Source: Candidimonas sp. SYP-B2681 (GTDB taxonomy: Bacteria > Pseudomonadota > Gammaproteobacteria > Burkholderiales > Burkholderiaceae_B). Taken from it: 64,000 nucleotides of DNA. The DNA lies in assembly GCF_003971065.1 (NCBI RefSeq), contig NZ_RYDV01000001.1:744001-808000 (forward strand), in the 5' to 3' direction. Position numbers and translations under genes: made by a program. The notes beneath the pieces were generated by a model. That model worked only from the letters and a program-made list of their open reading frames with translations, was not told the origin of the DNA and ran no database searches. Shown one piece after another: positions 7,981 through 16,296 of the stretch (position 1 is the stretch's first letter; every line of letters begins with the position of its first letter).

Positions 7981-9576
7981 ATGATTGCTTCTGCCCCAAA
8001 CCTTGATGAACTTGACGCGCATGCCTTGCGCGAGAAGGTTCGCGGCCTGATGGCGGCGCTGGGCGAGAAGGAACAGACGCTGGCTGAGCACCAAAGACTT
8101 CTGGCGCAGCACGAACAAGTGCTGGCCACCAGACGGGAAGAAATCCGCTACAAAGACGCCAAGATCGCGCAGCTCACGCATGAGATTGCGGGCCTACGCC
8201 GTTACCGCTTTGGCAAAAGCGGCGAACAACTCTCGGGCGTGCAAGGTAGCTTGTTGGAAGAAGCGGTCGATGCCGATATCGCTGCCATCGAAGCCGAGCT
8301 TGACTTGCTACGCGGCCAACCTGCGGCCCGGCCAGTCCAGCAGCCCAAGCGCGCCGCACTGCCTGATCACCTGCCACGGGTTGAGCATCGTCACGAACAC
8401 GAGAACACCACGTGCCCATGTGGTTGCCAGTTGCAGCGCATCGGTGAGGATGTGGCTGAAAAGCTCGACTACACCCCAGGTCTCTTTACCGTAGAGCGCC
8501 ATATCCGCGGCAAATGGATCTGCAAAAAATGCGAGACGCTGACCCAGGCGCCGGTTCCGGCCCACGTCATCGACAAGGGGCTGCCTACCACCGGCCTGCT
8601 GGCTCAAGTGCTCGTGGCCAAATATGCGGATCACCTGCCGCTATACCGTCAGGAAAAGATCTTCGAGCGTGCCGGCATGAAGCTTGCGCGCTCGACAATG
8701 GCCGAATGGGTCGGCGTGTGCGGCGTACGGTTGCAGCCGCTGGCCGATGCGCTTCGCGAAGCGATCCTTGCGCACCGCGTGATCCATGCCGATGAAACGC
8801 CCGTGCAAATGCTTCAGCCTGGCACGAAGAAAACGCACCGGGCCTACCTCTGGGCCTATGCGCCAGGCGCCTTCGAAGACCTGCGGGCCGTCGTCTACGA
8901 TTTTACCGATGGCCGGGCCGGCGCGCATGCCCGAATCTTCCTGGCGGATTGGCAAGGAAGTTTGCTGTGCGACGACTACGTGGGCTACAAAGCCTGTTTT
9001 ACGCAAGGCATCACCGAAATTGGTTGCATGGCACACGCCCGGCGCAAGTTCTTCGACTTGCACGTGGCCGCCAAAAGCCAGTTGGCCGAGCAAGCCCTGC
9101 GATATATGGGCCAACTTTACGAGATCGAACGCCAGGTGAAAGACCTGACCGCCGATGCGCGACGGCAAAGACGACAGGAGCACGCCAAGCCCGTGGCCGA
9201 TGCCTTACATGCCTGGATGCGGGCCCAGCGCGAGCGGGTACCGGACGGTTCGGCCACGGCCAAAGCCCTGGACTACAACCTTAAACGCTGGGTGGCGCTC
9301 ACGCGTTACCTGGACGATGGATCATTGCCGATCGATAACAATTGGATCGAGAACCAAATTAGGCCAATTGCCATCGGCAGATCAAACTGGCTATTCGCGG
9401 GTTCCCTGCGTGCGGGGAAGCGGGCCGCAGCCGTCATGACCTTGATCCAGTCGGCCAAGCTTAATGGTCTCGATCCGTATGCCTACTTGAAGGACGTCCT
9501 GACTCGCCTGCCAACGCAGCCGGCCAGTCGGATCGACGAGCTGCTGCCGCATAACTGGCAAGCGCTGGAGCACTGA
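7981..9576 (+). CDS. tnpC: IS66 transposase TnpC (DDE type)
   Basis: A 531-residue transposase from the ATG at 7981; sequence upstream of it in frame belongs to the tnpB region. Order of parts: N-terminal coiled coil/leucine-rich segment (~1-75), zinc-finger-like region with CPCG and CKKC cysteine pairs (~140-190), then the DDE catalytic core. Candidate catalytic residues are Asp in HADETPVQ (~270), Asp in CDDYVGYK (~330) and Glu in WIENQIRP (~457). The C-terminus ends in the family's short tail (RIDELLPHNW). The frame is intact, so the catalytic protein may still be made even though tnpB is broken. Confidence 0.95.
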   Translation: MIASAPNLDELDAHALREKVRGLMAALGEKEQTLAEHQRLLAQHEQVLATRREEIRYKDAKIAQLTHEIAGLRRYRFGKSGEQLSGVQGSLLEEAVDADIAAIEAELDLLRGQPAARPVQQPKRAALPDHLPRVEHRHEHENTTCPCGCQLQRIGEDVAEKLDYTPGLFTVERHIRGKWICKKCETLTQAPVPAHVIDKGLPTTGLLAQVLVAKYADHLPLYRQEKIFERAGMKLARSTMAEWVGVCGVRLQPLADALREAILAHRVIHADETPVQMLQPGTKKTHRAYLWAYAPGAFEDLRAVVYDFTDGRAGAHARIFLADWQGSLLCDDYVGYKACFTQGITEIGCMAHARRKFFDLHVAAKSQLAEQALRYMGQLYEIERQVKDLTADARRQRRQEHAKPVADALHAWMRAQRERVPDGSATAKALDYNLKRWVALTRYLDDGSLPIDNNWIENQIRPIAIGRSNWLFAGSLRAGKRAAAVMTLIQSAKLNGLDPYAYLKDVLTRLPTQPASRIDELLPHNWQALEH

Positions 9577-9625
9577 CGACGACGCTTTATTCGGGCGTGT
9601 CAACATGGGATAGCCGAACGCTTAC

Positions 9626-9633
9626 GCCGCTTG
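9626..9633. repeat. Target-site duplication of IS66 element, right copy
   Basis: GCCGCTTG, identical to 7070-7077, immediately after the right terminus of the IS66 element. Confidence 0.92.
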
Positions 9634-9686
9634 GTCAGTATTTGCACATAGGCGGCCAATTAAGCAATATCGATCGGCAGAGCAAC

Positions 9687-11219
9687 GTAAGCGTTCGGGG
9701 AACCTTCCAATTACCCACAATTCTTGGCGAGCTGCGCTCCTAGCAGCAGATCGCTAAGCCGACGCATGCCTCTCCAGATAACCAAGTTGCCCGGAGGTGG
9801 ATCATGCGCTCTCGCCAAATAGCCGCCAAATCGGGCTAGGCAAATTAGATAATCTGCCAGACGGGACTGCTGCGATAAGGGCTTGCGCCACTGTTGGAAT
9901 AGCTTGATGAGCACGAATCTTCCGTCGTCGGTAAATGCCACCTCTGGTGGCGCTCGGGGTGCCGAGCGATGAATCATGGTGAGCCAGAAGATTCGCCAAC
10001 TTATAATGCAGCACAGGGCGATTACGCGTCGTTGCACCGTGCGAAGCTTGGACTTTTCGATTAGGCAGCCTGATTTCAGAATGTAGTGGAACACCTCGAT
10101 TTTCCAGCGCATTGCGTACCAGCGTAACTTCTCAAAGGCCTCGGTTCGAGTGCGCACCGGCATGTCAGTGACCAACTTCCAGTCGATGGGATCTCGCCCT
10201 TTGGGCTTATCCTTTTCTCGTGCATGGATAACAGTAACCATCAATTCAGGATATCGGCTACGCTTGGCGCGCGACGGCAGAGGTCGCAAACACCGAAACA
10301 TCAATGCCAACTCTGCCTGGCACATCCGCCCGTTCTTATCTCTGAACTCTACCTTGTGCATCCCCCCGTTGCGCACGGTGCCCATCTCCTGGGCCACCGT
10401 GCGCGTGCCATCGCCGCAGAGCCGATCAGCGCAGGTGCGCACCAGAAAGTGTGTGCCCAACTCTTGGGCGGCGCAGAATAATTCATAGATGTCGCATTCA
10501 CGATCACCGATATGAATGCATTGATCCAAACAGCCTAGCAAGGCTGTTGATTGCTGGACGTTCTGCAACCAGCGAATACTTTCCTTCTGCTCAATCGGTA
10601 CACGGGTCGGAATGATCTTACGTTTGAGAGCATTAGTCCCCTTGAATTTATTGCGCGTCCAAAACTTGACAACGGCGATCCCCAAAAGGCAATCCCTCAG
10701 GGGTGACGGCCAGGCTCGAATGCATATCGTTTTACGCCCAACCCTACTGAGCAGTCCTATGCCCCCCTCGTTACCACCATACGAAATTTCCGTCGTATCG
10801 TGCAGCACGAGCATTGGTCCTGGCATTAATTGGGCACGATCGCGTGTGCAGTGCATATGCCCGGACAAATCGCCGATTCATCAACACGCGGATTCGAAAA
10901 GAATCGATAGGCCGCCTTCGATTGTGCTGCGTCCTGGCAGGCAAAAGGAATGCTCGGCTCGCCAGCCGCCGTGATCTGTTTGGGAACTTGGCGAAAGCGT
11001 CGGGCTAAACACGCATCACAAAACTTGCACTTGCTGTCGCGCCTTCCTGTTCCGCCCAAGCATCCGCACTGAGCTCCACTCTTGGTATCTTCGCCATCCG
11101 AATTGCCTCCGGGATCGCCCGCATGGCAACAGAATACAGCCAAGTTAATTTAAACTATCAAGAAGATTTCCCAACCATATGATGTTTATCGGAATTGCAA
11201 GGATAGCCGAACGCTTACG
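9687..11219 (-). mobile_element. Decayed Tn5-like element with IS66-like ends
   Basis: A 1533-bp segment bounded by inverted copies of GTAAGCGTTCGG, extended outward to a 16-bp inverted repeat CAACGTAAGCGTTCGG. It contains a decayed IS4/Tn5-type transposase gene on the minus strand and nothing else. The left 17 bases match the left end of the upstream IS66 element at 16 positions, and the right 18 bases match that element's right end exactly. No matching target duplication was found beside it. Whether these are the transposase's own ends or leftover IS66 ends is open. Confidence 0.6.
9711..11097 (-). pseudogene. IS4/Tn5-family transposase, frameshifted
   Basis: The gene reads from an ATG at 11097 leftward. 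The first ~25 codons (MAKIPRVELSADAWAEQE) match the usual start of Tn5-like transposases. Near 11040 the frame shifts to one that encodes LARRF...PSIPFACQDAAQSKAAYRFF, the Tn5 N-terminal domain. Near 10860 it shifts again to a long frame ending at 9711 that begins GHMHCTRDRAQL and carries the catalytic core: VLHDTTE (Asp), IGDRECD (Asp) and, in the YAMRWKIEVFHYILKSGC region, the Y-(2)-R-(3)-E-(6)-K signature with Glu. Two frameshifts make it inactive unless they are sequence errors. The catalytic residues themselves are preserved, pointing to recent decay. Confidence 0.85.
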
Positions 11220-11233
11220 TTGGTAGCCGACGA

Positions 11234-11490
11234 TTAAAGCTTCACATCTCCAGGCAGCAGTTCGTCGACGCGGTTTACCGGATGGTCGGCGATGGCGATC
11301 AGGACATGGCGCAGATACGCCTCGGGATTGATGCGGTTCAATTTAGCCGTACCGAGCAAGCCATACATGGTGGCCGCACGCTCGCCGCCGGCATCCGAAC
11401 CCAGAAACAAGTAATTCTTGCCGCCCAGGCTGATCCCGCGTAGCGCCCATTCGGCTGCATTATTGTCGATCTCGCAGCGCCGAAGGTGTC
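11234..11490 (-). pseudogene. IS66 transposase C-terminal fragment
   Basis: On the minus strand the sequence encodes the last ~85 residues of an IS66 TnpC: IDNNAAEWALRGISLGGKNY (the catalytic Glu region; here Glu is in AAEW rather than the common IEN), then GSDAGGERAA, and the end HPVNRVDELLPGD with a normal TAA at 11234. Everything upstream of IDNN is missing or out of frame. It differs from the TnpC at 7981, so it comes from a second IS66-type element. It abuts the right end of the decayed Tn5-like element. Confidence 0.85.
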
Positions 11491-11778
11491 ATATTCAGCC
11501 GGCAAGATGCGTCGGCGACAGATCCTCACACTGCCACCACTGCGAACGAGTCGATGAAGCGTGTATTCATATATACACCACACCAAGGAATAACTTAATT
11601 CTAAAGGGGAAAAAGTAAATTGTAGTAGCTTGTAACGCTACGCATCATGGTATTAACTGTGTATAGCTATTTGGGGGAGTCGCCAGCACGAGTATTTACG
11701 CATTAATCTTCGCTTATCACGCGCCTAAAGCTGGCGGACTAAATTTCAATAATTTATTTCAAAAAAAAAAGGATGACA

Positions 11779-12765
11779 ATGCCTACTCCGTTGCATAAGC
11801 GAGTTTTGATGGGTGCACTGGCTGCGGCGCTTAGCGTGCCGGCAGGAGCATGGGCGGCGAAATGGGACATGCCAGTGCGTTCGAATGAGCGCAATCATTT
11901 CACGCAGAACGTCGCCATCTTCGCCAAAGATATCGACGCGGCAACTCAGGGTGAGCTCAAGCTGACCATTCATCCAGAAGATTCGCTGATCAAACAGCAG
12001 GATCTGAAACGCGCCATTCAGACAGGCCAAGTCCCTATCGGCGAGTTTCTGATGTCGCTGCACAGCAATGAAAATCCCATTTTTGGTATTGATTCCTTGC
12101 CGTTTCTCGCAACGAATTTGGATGAAAACGCGAAGTTGTTGGGGGTGGTACGCCCGTATCTAGTAGAGCGTTTGAGCAAGCAAGGGCTGCGTTTGCTATT
12201 TGCAGCACCGTGGCCTGGCAATTCTCTTTACAGTCAAAAGGAACTCAACAGCCTGTATGACCTGAAGGGAACAAAATTCCGGGCTTTCAATCCCGTGACC
12301 GGCCGCTTGGCCGAACTGGTTGGCGCAACACCAGTGACGGTGCAGCAGTCGGAAATCTCGCAGGCCTTCTCCACGGGCGTGATTGATGCCATGATCACAT
12401 CACCTGCCACCGGAATTGATATGCATGTGTGGGATTATGTGAAGCATTACACCGATGTCGCTGCCATGTCCCCCTGGAATCTGGTTGTCGTCAATGAACG
12501 CATTTTCTCGAAACTGAGCGACACGCAGAAAAGCGCTGTACAAGCGGCAGCGTTGGCTGCCGAAGAGCGCGCCTGGAAAAATGCCGGGGCCATTTCAGTG
12601 AACCTGACCAAGGTGCTGCAGACCAATGGAATCATTGTGAAGGAACCCAACGACAAGATGCGGAAGGAGATAACAGCACTGCGCGAGGTGTTTATCAAGG
12701 AGTGGTTGCAAAAAGCAGGTGACGAAGGCACGAAGATCGTCGAGGCTTACCGGAGCGCAAAGTGA
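11779..12765 (+). CDS. TRAP transporter periplasmic receptor (DctP family)
   Basis: A 328-residue protein; the ATG at 11779 has AAGGA just upstream, with an alternative ATG two codons earlier. A Sec signal peptide (HKRVLMGALAAALSVPAGAWA) leads to a DctP-type fold: KWDMPVRSNERNHFTQN at the start, the substrate-gating KFRAFNPVTGRLAELVGATP region with the conserved Arg that binds the substrate carboxylate, and the QAFSTGVIDAMITSP segment. TRAP receptors deliver carboxylates or related solutes to the QM membrane pair using the sodium gradient. First of a six-gene run, overlapping the DctQ gene by 4 bp. The substrate is unknown; the amidase downstream suggests an amide or an amide-derived acid. 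Confidence 0.92.
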   Translation: MPTPLHKRVLMGALAAALSVPAGAWAAKWDMPVRSNERNHFTQNVAIFAKDIDAATQGELKLTIHPEDSLIKQQDLKRAIQTGQVPIGEFLMSLHSNENPIFGIDSLPFLATNLDENAKLLGVVRPYLVERLSKQGLRLLFAAPWPGNSLYSQKELNSLYDLKGTKFRAFNPVTGRLAELVGATPVTVQQSEISQAFSTGVIDAMITSPATGIDMHVWDYVKHYTDVAAMSPWNLVVVNERIFSKLSDTQKSAVQAAALAAEERAWKNAGAISVNLTKVLQTNGIIVKEPNDKMRKEITALREVFIKEWLQKAGDEGTKIVEAYRSAK

Positions 12766-13316
12766 GCGTGCTCGAGTCCGAGCTACGGCGGCAGGTACCC
12801 GCGGGGGCCGTTTCGCGGTTCCTTGCTGCCGTATATAGGCTGAGTGGTATTCTCGCTGGCGTGAGCCTGGTTGCCATTGCCGTACTAACACTGGCACAAA
12901 TCGTGGGCCGCAATCTCGGGCTACAGATCCGGGATGCCGACGTGTTTGCAGGAATCGCCATGGCGGCAAGTGCCTTCCTTGCCATGCCCTCGACCCTACG
13001 CAGTGGCAAATACATTCGAATTACCTTGCTGCTCTCACAGATGGACCGGAAAAGCCAGCGCTTGGCAGAAGGTTGGTGCCTGCTGTTTGGCTTGGTTCTG
13101 GTCGGCGCGTTTGCTTATTTTTCCGTGATTTTGGTTGTGCAGTCCTATCAGTTTGGTGATGTATCGGCGGGGCTACTAGGCATACCGCTCTGGATACCGC
13201 AGAGCTTGATGGCGACCGGAGCCATTCTTCTGGAAATTGCATTTCTGGAAGAGGCTGTCAATTACGTTCGCGGTAGACCGCTGAGTTATCAGGTCGCCGA
13301 GAGCGGTGAACTTTGA
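12762..13316 (+). CDS. TRAP transporter small permease (DctQ family)
   Basis: A 184-residue inner-membrane protein from a GTG start overlapping the receptor stop codon. It has the four hydrophobic helices of DctQ (~28-48, 60-78, 103-125, 143-163), with the R-D-A-D-V-F-A-G loop after helix 1 and the R-S-G-K-Y-I-R segment between helices 2 and 3 typical of the family. It pairs with the large subunit encoded 45 bp downstream. Overlapping start and stop indicate translational coupling to the receptor. Confidence 0.9.
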   Translation: MSVLESELRRQVPAGAVSRFLAAVYRLSGILAGVSLVAIAVLTLAQIVGRNLGLQIRDADVFAGIAMAASAFLAMPSTLRSGKYIRITLLLSQMDRKSQRLAEGWCLLFGLVLVGAFAYFSVILVVQSYQFGDVSAGLLGIPLWIPQSLMATGAILLEIAFLEEAVNYVRGRPLSYQVAESGEL

Positions 13317-13361
13317 ATGACGTTGTCAGACAGCACAAACTCTACACGGGCGTGAACCATT

Positions 13362-14669
13362 ATGGATATTACGATTTACGGGCCTTTGCTTGGCTTGTTG
13401 CTACTGTTGTTCCTTGGGTCGGGTATCTGGGTGGCGTTGTCCCTGCTGGGGATTGCTGCCATTGGCATGTTGATGTTCTCCAACGCACCCGTAGAAGCCG
13501 TGATGCCCAGCACGGTATGGAGTGCGCTGAGTACCTGGACATTGACTGCCTTGCCCCTTTTTATCTGGATGGGGGAAATCCTGTTTCGAACACGGCTTGC
13601 CAGTGACCTGTTTCACGGTTTATCCCCGTGGCTTGGGCGTTTGCCGGGACGTTTGTTGCACGTGAACGTGTTGGGTTGCGGCATTTTTTCTGCGGTTTCC
13701 GGATCGTCCGCCGCCACAGCGGCGACCGTAGGACAGATGTCGATACCTGAACTGAAAAAGCGCGGCTATGACGAGCCGATCTCCCTTGGGTCGCTGGCCG
13801 CCTCCGGCACCCTTGGGTTGCTGATTCCACCGTCCATTATCTTGATCGTTTACGGTGTGTCGGTGAATTTATCCATCGGCAAATTGTTTCTGGCGGGGGT
13901 ATTTCCAGGCTTATTGATCATCGCGCTGTTCAGTAGCTATATCATCGTTTGGGCCATGCTGAACGCCAATAAAATGCCTCCCGCTGAAGCTCGTTTGGGA
14001 TGGGGTGAATCGTTAAAGCGTTTGCGACTGCTCTTGCCCATTGTGTTATTGATTATTGGGGTGATTGGTTCCATTTACGCAGGCTTTGCCACGGCGACGG
14101 AAGCCGCCACCATCGGGGTGGTGGGATCAATGCTGATTGCTTATTTCAGTGGTGGCCTAACCTGGAAGAGCTTCCTGGAAAGTGTGAAGGGCGCCATGCA
14201 CACCTCCTGCATGATTGCCTTGATTATCGCCGGTGCCGCGTTCTTGACCGTTTCGATGGGGTTCTCGGGCATTCCGCGGGCGTTGGCCGAATGGATCGCG
14301 ACGATGGAGCTGTCACCGTATGCCCTTTTATTTGCTTTGACGTTGTTATATCTCGTGTTGGGCTGCTTTTTGGATGGAATATCGTTGGTGTTATTGAGTA
14401 CGGCAGTGGTGATACCCATGGTGGAAGCCGCAGGAATCGACCTGATCTGGTTTGGGATTTTCCTTGTACTTCTGGTGGAAATTGCGCAGTTGACGCCTCC
14501 GGTTGGTATGAATCTGTTTGTTGTACAAGGCATCACCGGCCGCGATATTGTTTATCTGACGAAAGCGGTGGCGCCTTTCTTCGTGTTGTTGATTTTCGCC
14601 ATCGTGTTATTGACCATTTTTCCAGAAATTGCCATCTGGCTGCCTGAAACCATGAAAACGGCGCGGTAA
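13362..14669 (+). CDS. TRAP transporter large permease (DctM family)
   Basis: A 435-residue very hydrophobic protein with about 12 membrane segments. Family marks are the SGSSAATAATVGQMSIPELKKRGY region (the helical-hairpin substrate/sodium site), the LIPPSIILIVYGV stretch, and the second hairpin near LTPPVGMNLFVVQG. It forms the transport channel that works with the DctP and DctQ products encoded just upstream. The ribosome site before the ATG at 13362 is weak, consistent with coupling to upstream translation. Confidence 0.93.
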   Translation: MDITIYGPLLGLLLLLFLGSGIWVALSLLGIAAIGMLMFSNAPVEAVMPSTVWSALSTWTLTALPLFIWMGEILFRTRLASDLFHGLSPWLGRLPGRLLHVNVLGCGIFSAVSGSSAATAATVGQMSIPELKKRGYDEPISLGSLAASGTLGLLIPPSIILIVYGVSVNLSIGKLFLAGVFPGLLIIALFSSYIIVWAMLNANKMPPAEARLGWGESLKRLRLLLPIVLLIIGVIGSIYAGFATATEAATIGVVGSMLIAYFSGGLTWKSFLESVKGAMHTSCMIALIIAGAAFLTVSMGFSGIPRALAEWIATMELSPYALLFALTLLYLVLGCFLDGISLVLLSTAVVIPMVEAAGIDLIWFGIFLVLLVEIAQLTPPVGMNLFVVQGITGRDIVYLTKAVAPFFVLLIFAIVLLTIFPEIAIWLPETMKTAR

Positions 14670-14701
14670 ACGCCAAGCGCATTGAGAGGAGACAAAAAAC
14701 C

Positions 14702-15553
14702 GTGCATGAGACAGCGTTGGATCAGTATGTTTGCTTGGGCGATTTACAGTATCGCGTAACGCGACCTTGGCCAAGCACAGAAAACAATATGGAAGGGCTA
14801 TGTGATGTGTTCACGCTGCCTGACGGCCGTATCGGCGCTTTGCGACGCAAGGCGCCACATATTCTTGTCTTTTCTCCGCAAGGGGAGCTGCAGGCGCAAT
14901 GGGTGCTGCCCGGGGTTCGCTGCCCCCACTACGCAACGGCCGGCCATGATGGGCAGGTGTATGTAGTCGATCTGGACGGGCACCAGATCCTTGTGCTGGA
15001 CGGCGATGGCACGGTGCAGCGCGTGCTGGGTCAACCTGACAAACCTTCCTGGGGCAAGCCGTTCAATCATCCTACCTCTGCGCATCTTGCGCCGGACGGC
15101 ACACTATATGTGACCGATGGATATGGGAATTCTCAGGTACACCGATTCGATCAGGCATTTAATTGGTTGCACACTCTGGGTGAGCCAGGGCGTGGACCGA
15201 CTCAGTTTTCCACGCCCCATGCCGTGCGAGTCCTCGCGGACCAGCGCGTACTGGTCGTGGACCGCGAAAATAATCGGGTACAGATCCTGACCCCGGATGG
15301 CGGGTATTTGGGAGAGCTTGGCGACCTGCACAAACCGATGGCGTTGGCCGTATTGCAGGATGGTTCTATTCTGGTGACGGATCACACGCCACGGTTATCA
15401 CGGTTTCGTGCAGATGGTCTGCTATTGGGACGTGCGCGCACGTTCAGTACGGTCGCGCACGGCGTGGCTGTCGGGCATGACGGTAGTATTTTTCTCGCGG
15501 AAATGGTGCCGACGATGCTGACGCGTCTGGAGCGGGTTTCCGCTACGGTTTAG
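14702..15553 (+). CDS. NHL-repeat beta-propeller protein
   Basis: A 283-residue protein starting at a GTG with a strong GAGGAGA site. It is made of NHL/SMP-30-like repeats with recurring D-G-x-x-Y-V-x-D and R-V-L-V-V-D-R-x-N-N-R-V-Q patterns, enough for a five- to six-bladed propeller. No signal peptide is evident, so it is probably cytoplasmic. Relatives appear among peptidylglycine alpha-amidating-lyase-like proteins and lactonase-like enzymes and are often found beside Bug or TRAP genes. Position between the TRAP permease and an amidase suggests a step on the same substrate, for example a lyase or lactonase. The catalytic role is not shown by sequence alone. Confidence 0.75.
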   Translation: MHETALDQYVCLGDLQYRVTRPWPSTENNMEGLCDVFTLPDGRIGALRRKAPHILVFSPQGELQAQWVLPGVRCPHYATAGHDGQVYVVDLDGHQILVLDGDGTVQRVLGQPDKPSWGKPFNHPTSAHLAPDGTLYVTDGYGNSQVHRFDQAFNWLHTLGEPGRGPTQFSTPHAVRVLADQRVLVVDRENNRVQILTPDGGYLGELGDLHKPMALAVLQDGSILVTDHTPRLSRFRADGLLLGRARTFSTVAHGVAVGHDGSIFLAEMVPTMLTRLERVSATV

Positions 15554-15603
15554 TGCCTTAGCCTCAAGGCATCTTGGTTTGTATTACTTTTAGGAGTTGG
15601 ATT

Positions 15604-16278
15604 ATGCCGCTTTCCGGGACCGGAATGTTGATCACATTGATGGATGTATTGCCCCACGAAGAGGCAGACTTCAATGATTGGTATGACAAAGAGCATTTGG
15701 CAGAGCGAGTGCAGATCGAGGGCTTTCTTGAAGCCAGGCGATATGTAGCGGTAGATGAATCTGAATCGCCCAAGGCCAAGTATTTGAATCTGTACACCAC
15801 GAGGGACTTTGCTGTGCTCGACAGTGAGGAGTACAAGCGCGTGTTGCAGAGTCAAACACCGCGCTCGGTTCATCATATTCCCAAATTCCTAAACGGCACA
15901 CGCGCCTTAGCACGAGTGTCGACCAGTATTGGGCAGGGTCGAGGTGGCTATGTGGCAAGCCTGCATCTACGCCCCAGCAGTGTCGAGCAACAGGAATCAT
16001 TGCGTGAGGTCTTGGTGCCTATTATGCGCGATGCGGTGGCGGCGGAGCTAATTTCTGCCCACATACTCGAGGGTGATCCCGAATTGTCTCGGCCCTTGAT
16101 GACCGATGCTGAGGTAGCGTCTGTCACGGATTGGTTCGTCATTTTGGATGCCACCCAATTGGAAGTCGCGCAGCAAGGGCTGCAGAACCTGTTGGCGCAA
16201 GCAGGATTGCAGGACGAAATCATCGTTTCGCAGGGACTGTACCGTCTGCTGTGGGACCTGTCCAAGAACGAACTTTAA
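15604..16278 (+). CDS. Ferredoxin-like-fold (dimeric alpha-beta barrel) protein
   Basis: A 224-residue protein. The ATG at 15604 is chosen because TAGGAG stands 8 bp before it. The N-terminal half (DFNDWYDKEHLAERVQIEGF, then ARRYVAVD and KYLNLYTT) has the W-Y-x-x-E-H-L pattern of EthD/DUF4286-type alpha-beta barrel domains, and the second half appears to repeat that fold more loosely. Such proteins act as small lyases, isomerases or heme/metabolite-binding dimers. No active site can be assigned. It lies in line with the TRAP, NHL and amidase genes and is probably co-transcribed. Confidence 0.7.
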   Translation: MPLSGTGMLITLMDVLPHEEADFNDWYDKEHLAERVQIEGFLEARRYVAVDESESPKAKYLNLYTTRDFAVLDSEEYKRVLQSQTPRSVHHIPKFLNGTRALARVSTSIGQGRGGYVASLHLRPSSVEQQESLREVLVPIMRDAVAAELISAHILEGDPELSRPLMTDAEVASVTDWFVILDATQLEVAQQGLQNLLAQAGLQDEIIVSQGLYRLLWDLSKNEL

Positions 16279-16296
16279 TCGGTGGGTGATCCTGCT

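Larger units (their letters stand above)
7078..9625 (+). mobile_element. IS66-family insertion sequence, complete
   Basis: A 2548-bp element bounded by imperfect terminal inverted repeats: left end GTATGCGTTCGG, right end (read inward) GTAAGCGTTCGG. The GTAAGCG-like start and the 8-bp target duplication are IS66 hallmarks. It carries the three genes expected of the family in order: tnpA (7180), tnpB (7590) and tnpC (7981). A 6-bp-stem hairpin (CTCCAC/GTGGAG) lies between the left end and tnpA. tnpB has a nonsense codon, so transposition competence is doubtful, but the intact target duplication shows the element arrived by simple insertion and has not been rearranged since. Confidence 0.95.

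Noticed and set aside
9687-11227. Possible target-site duplication around the Tn5-like unit
   Set aside because: The eight bases before (AGAGCAAC) and after (GTTGGTAG) do not match; CAAC/GTTG is instead an extension of the inverted repeat.
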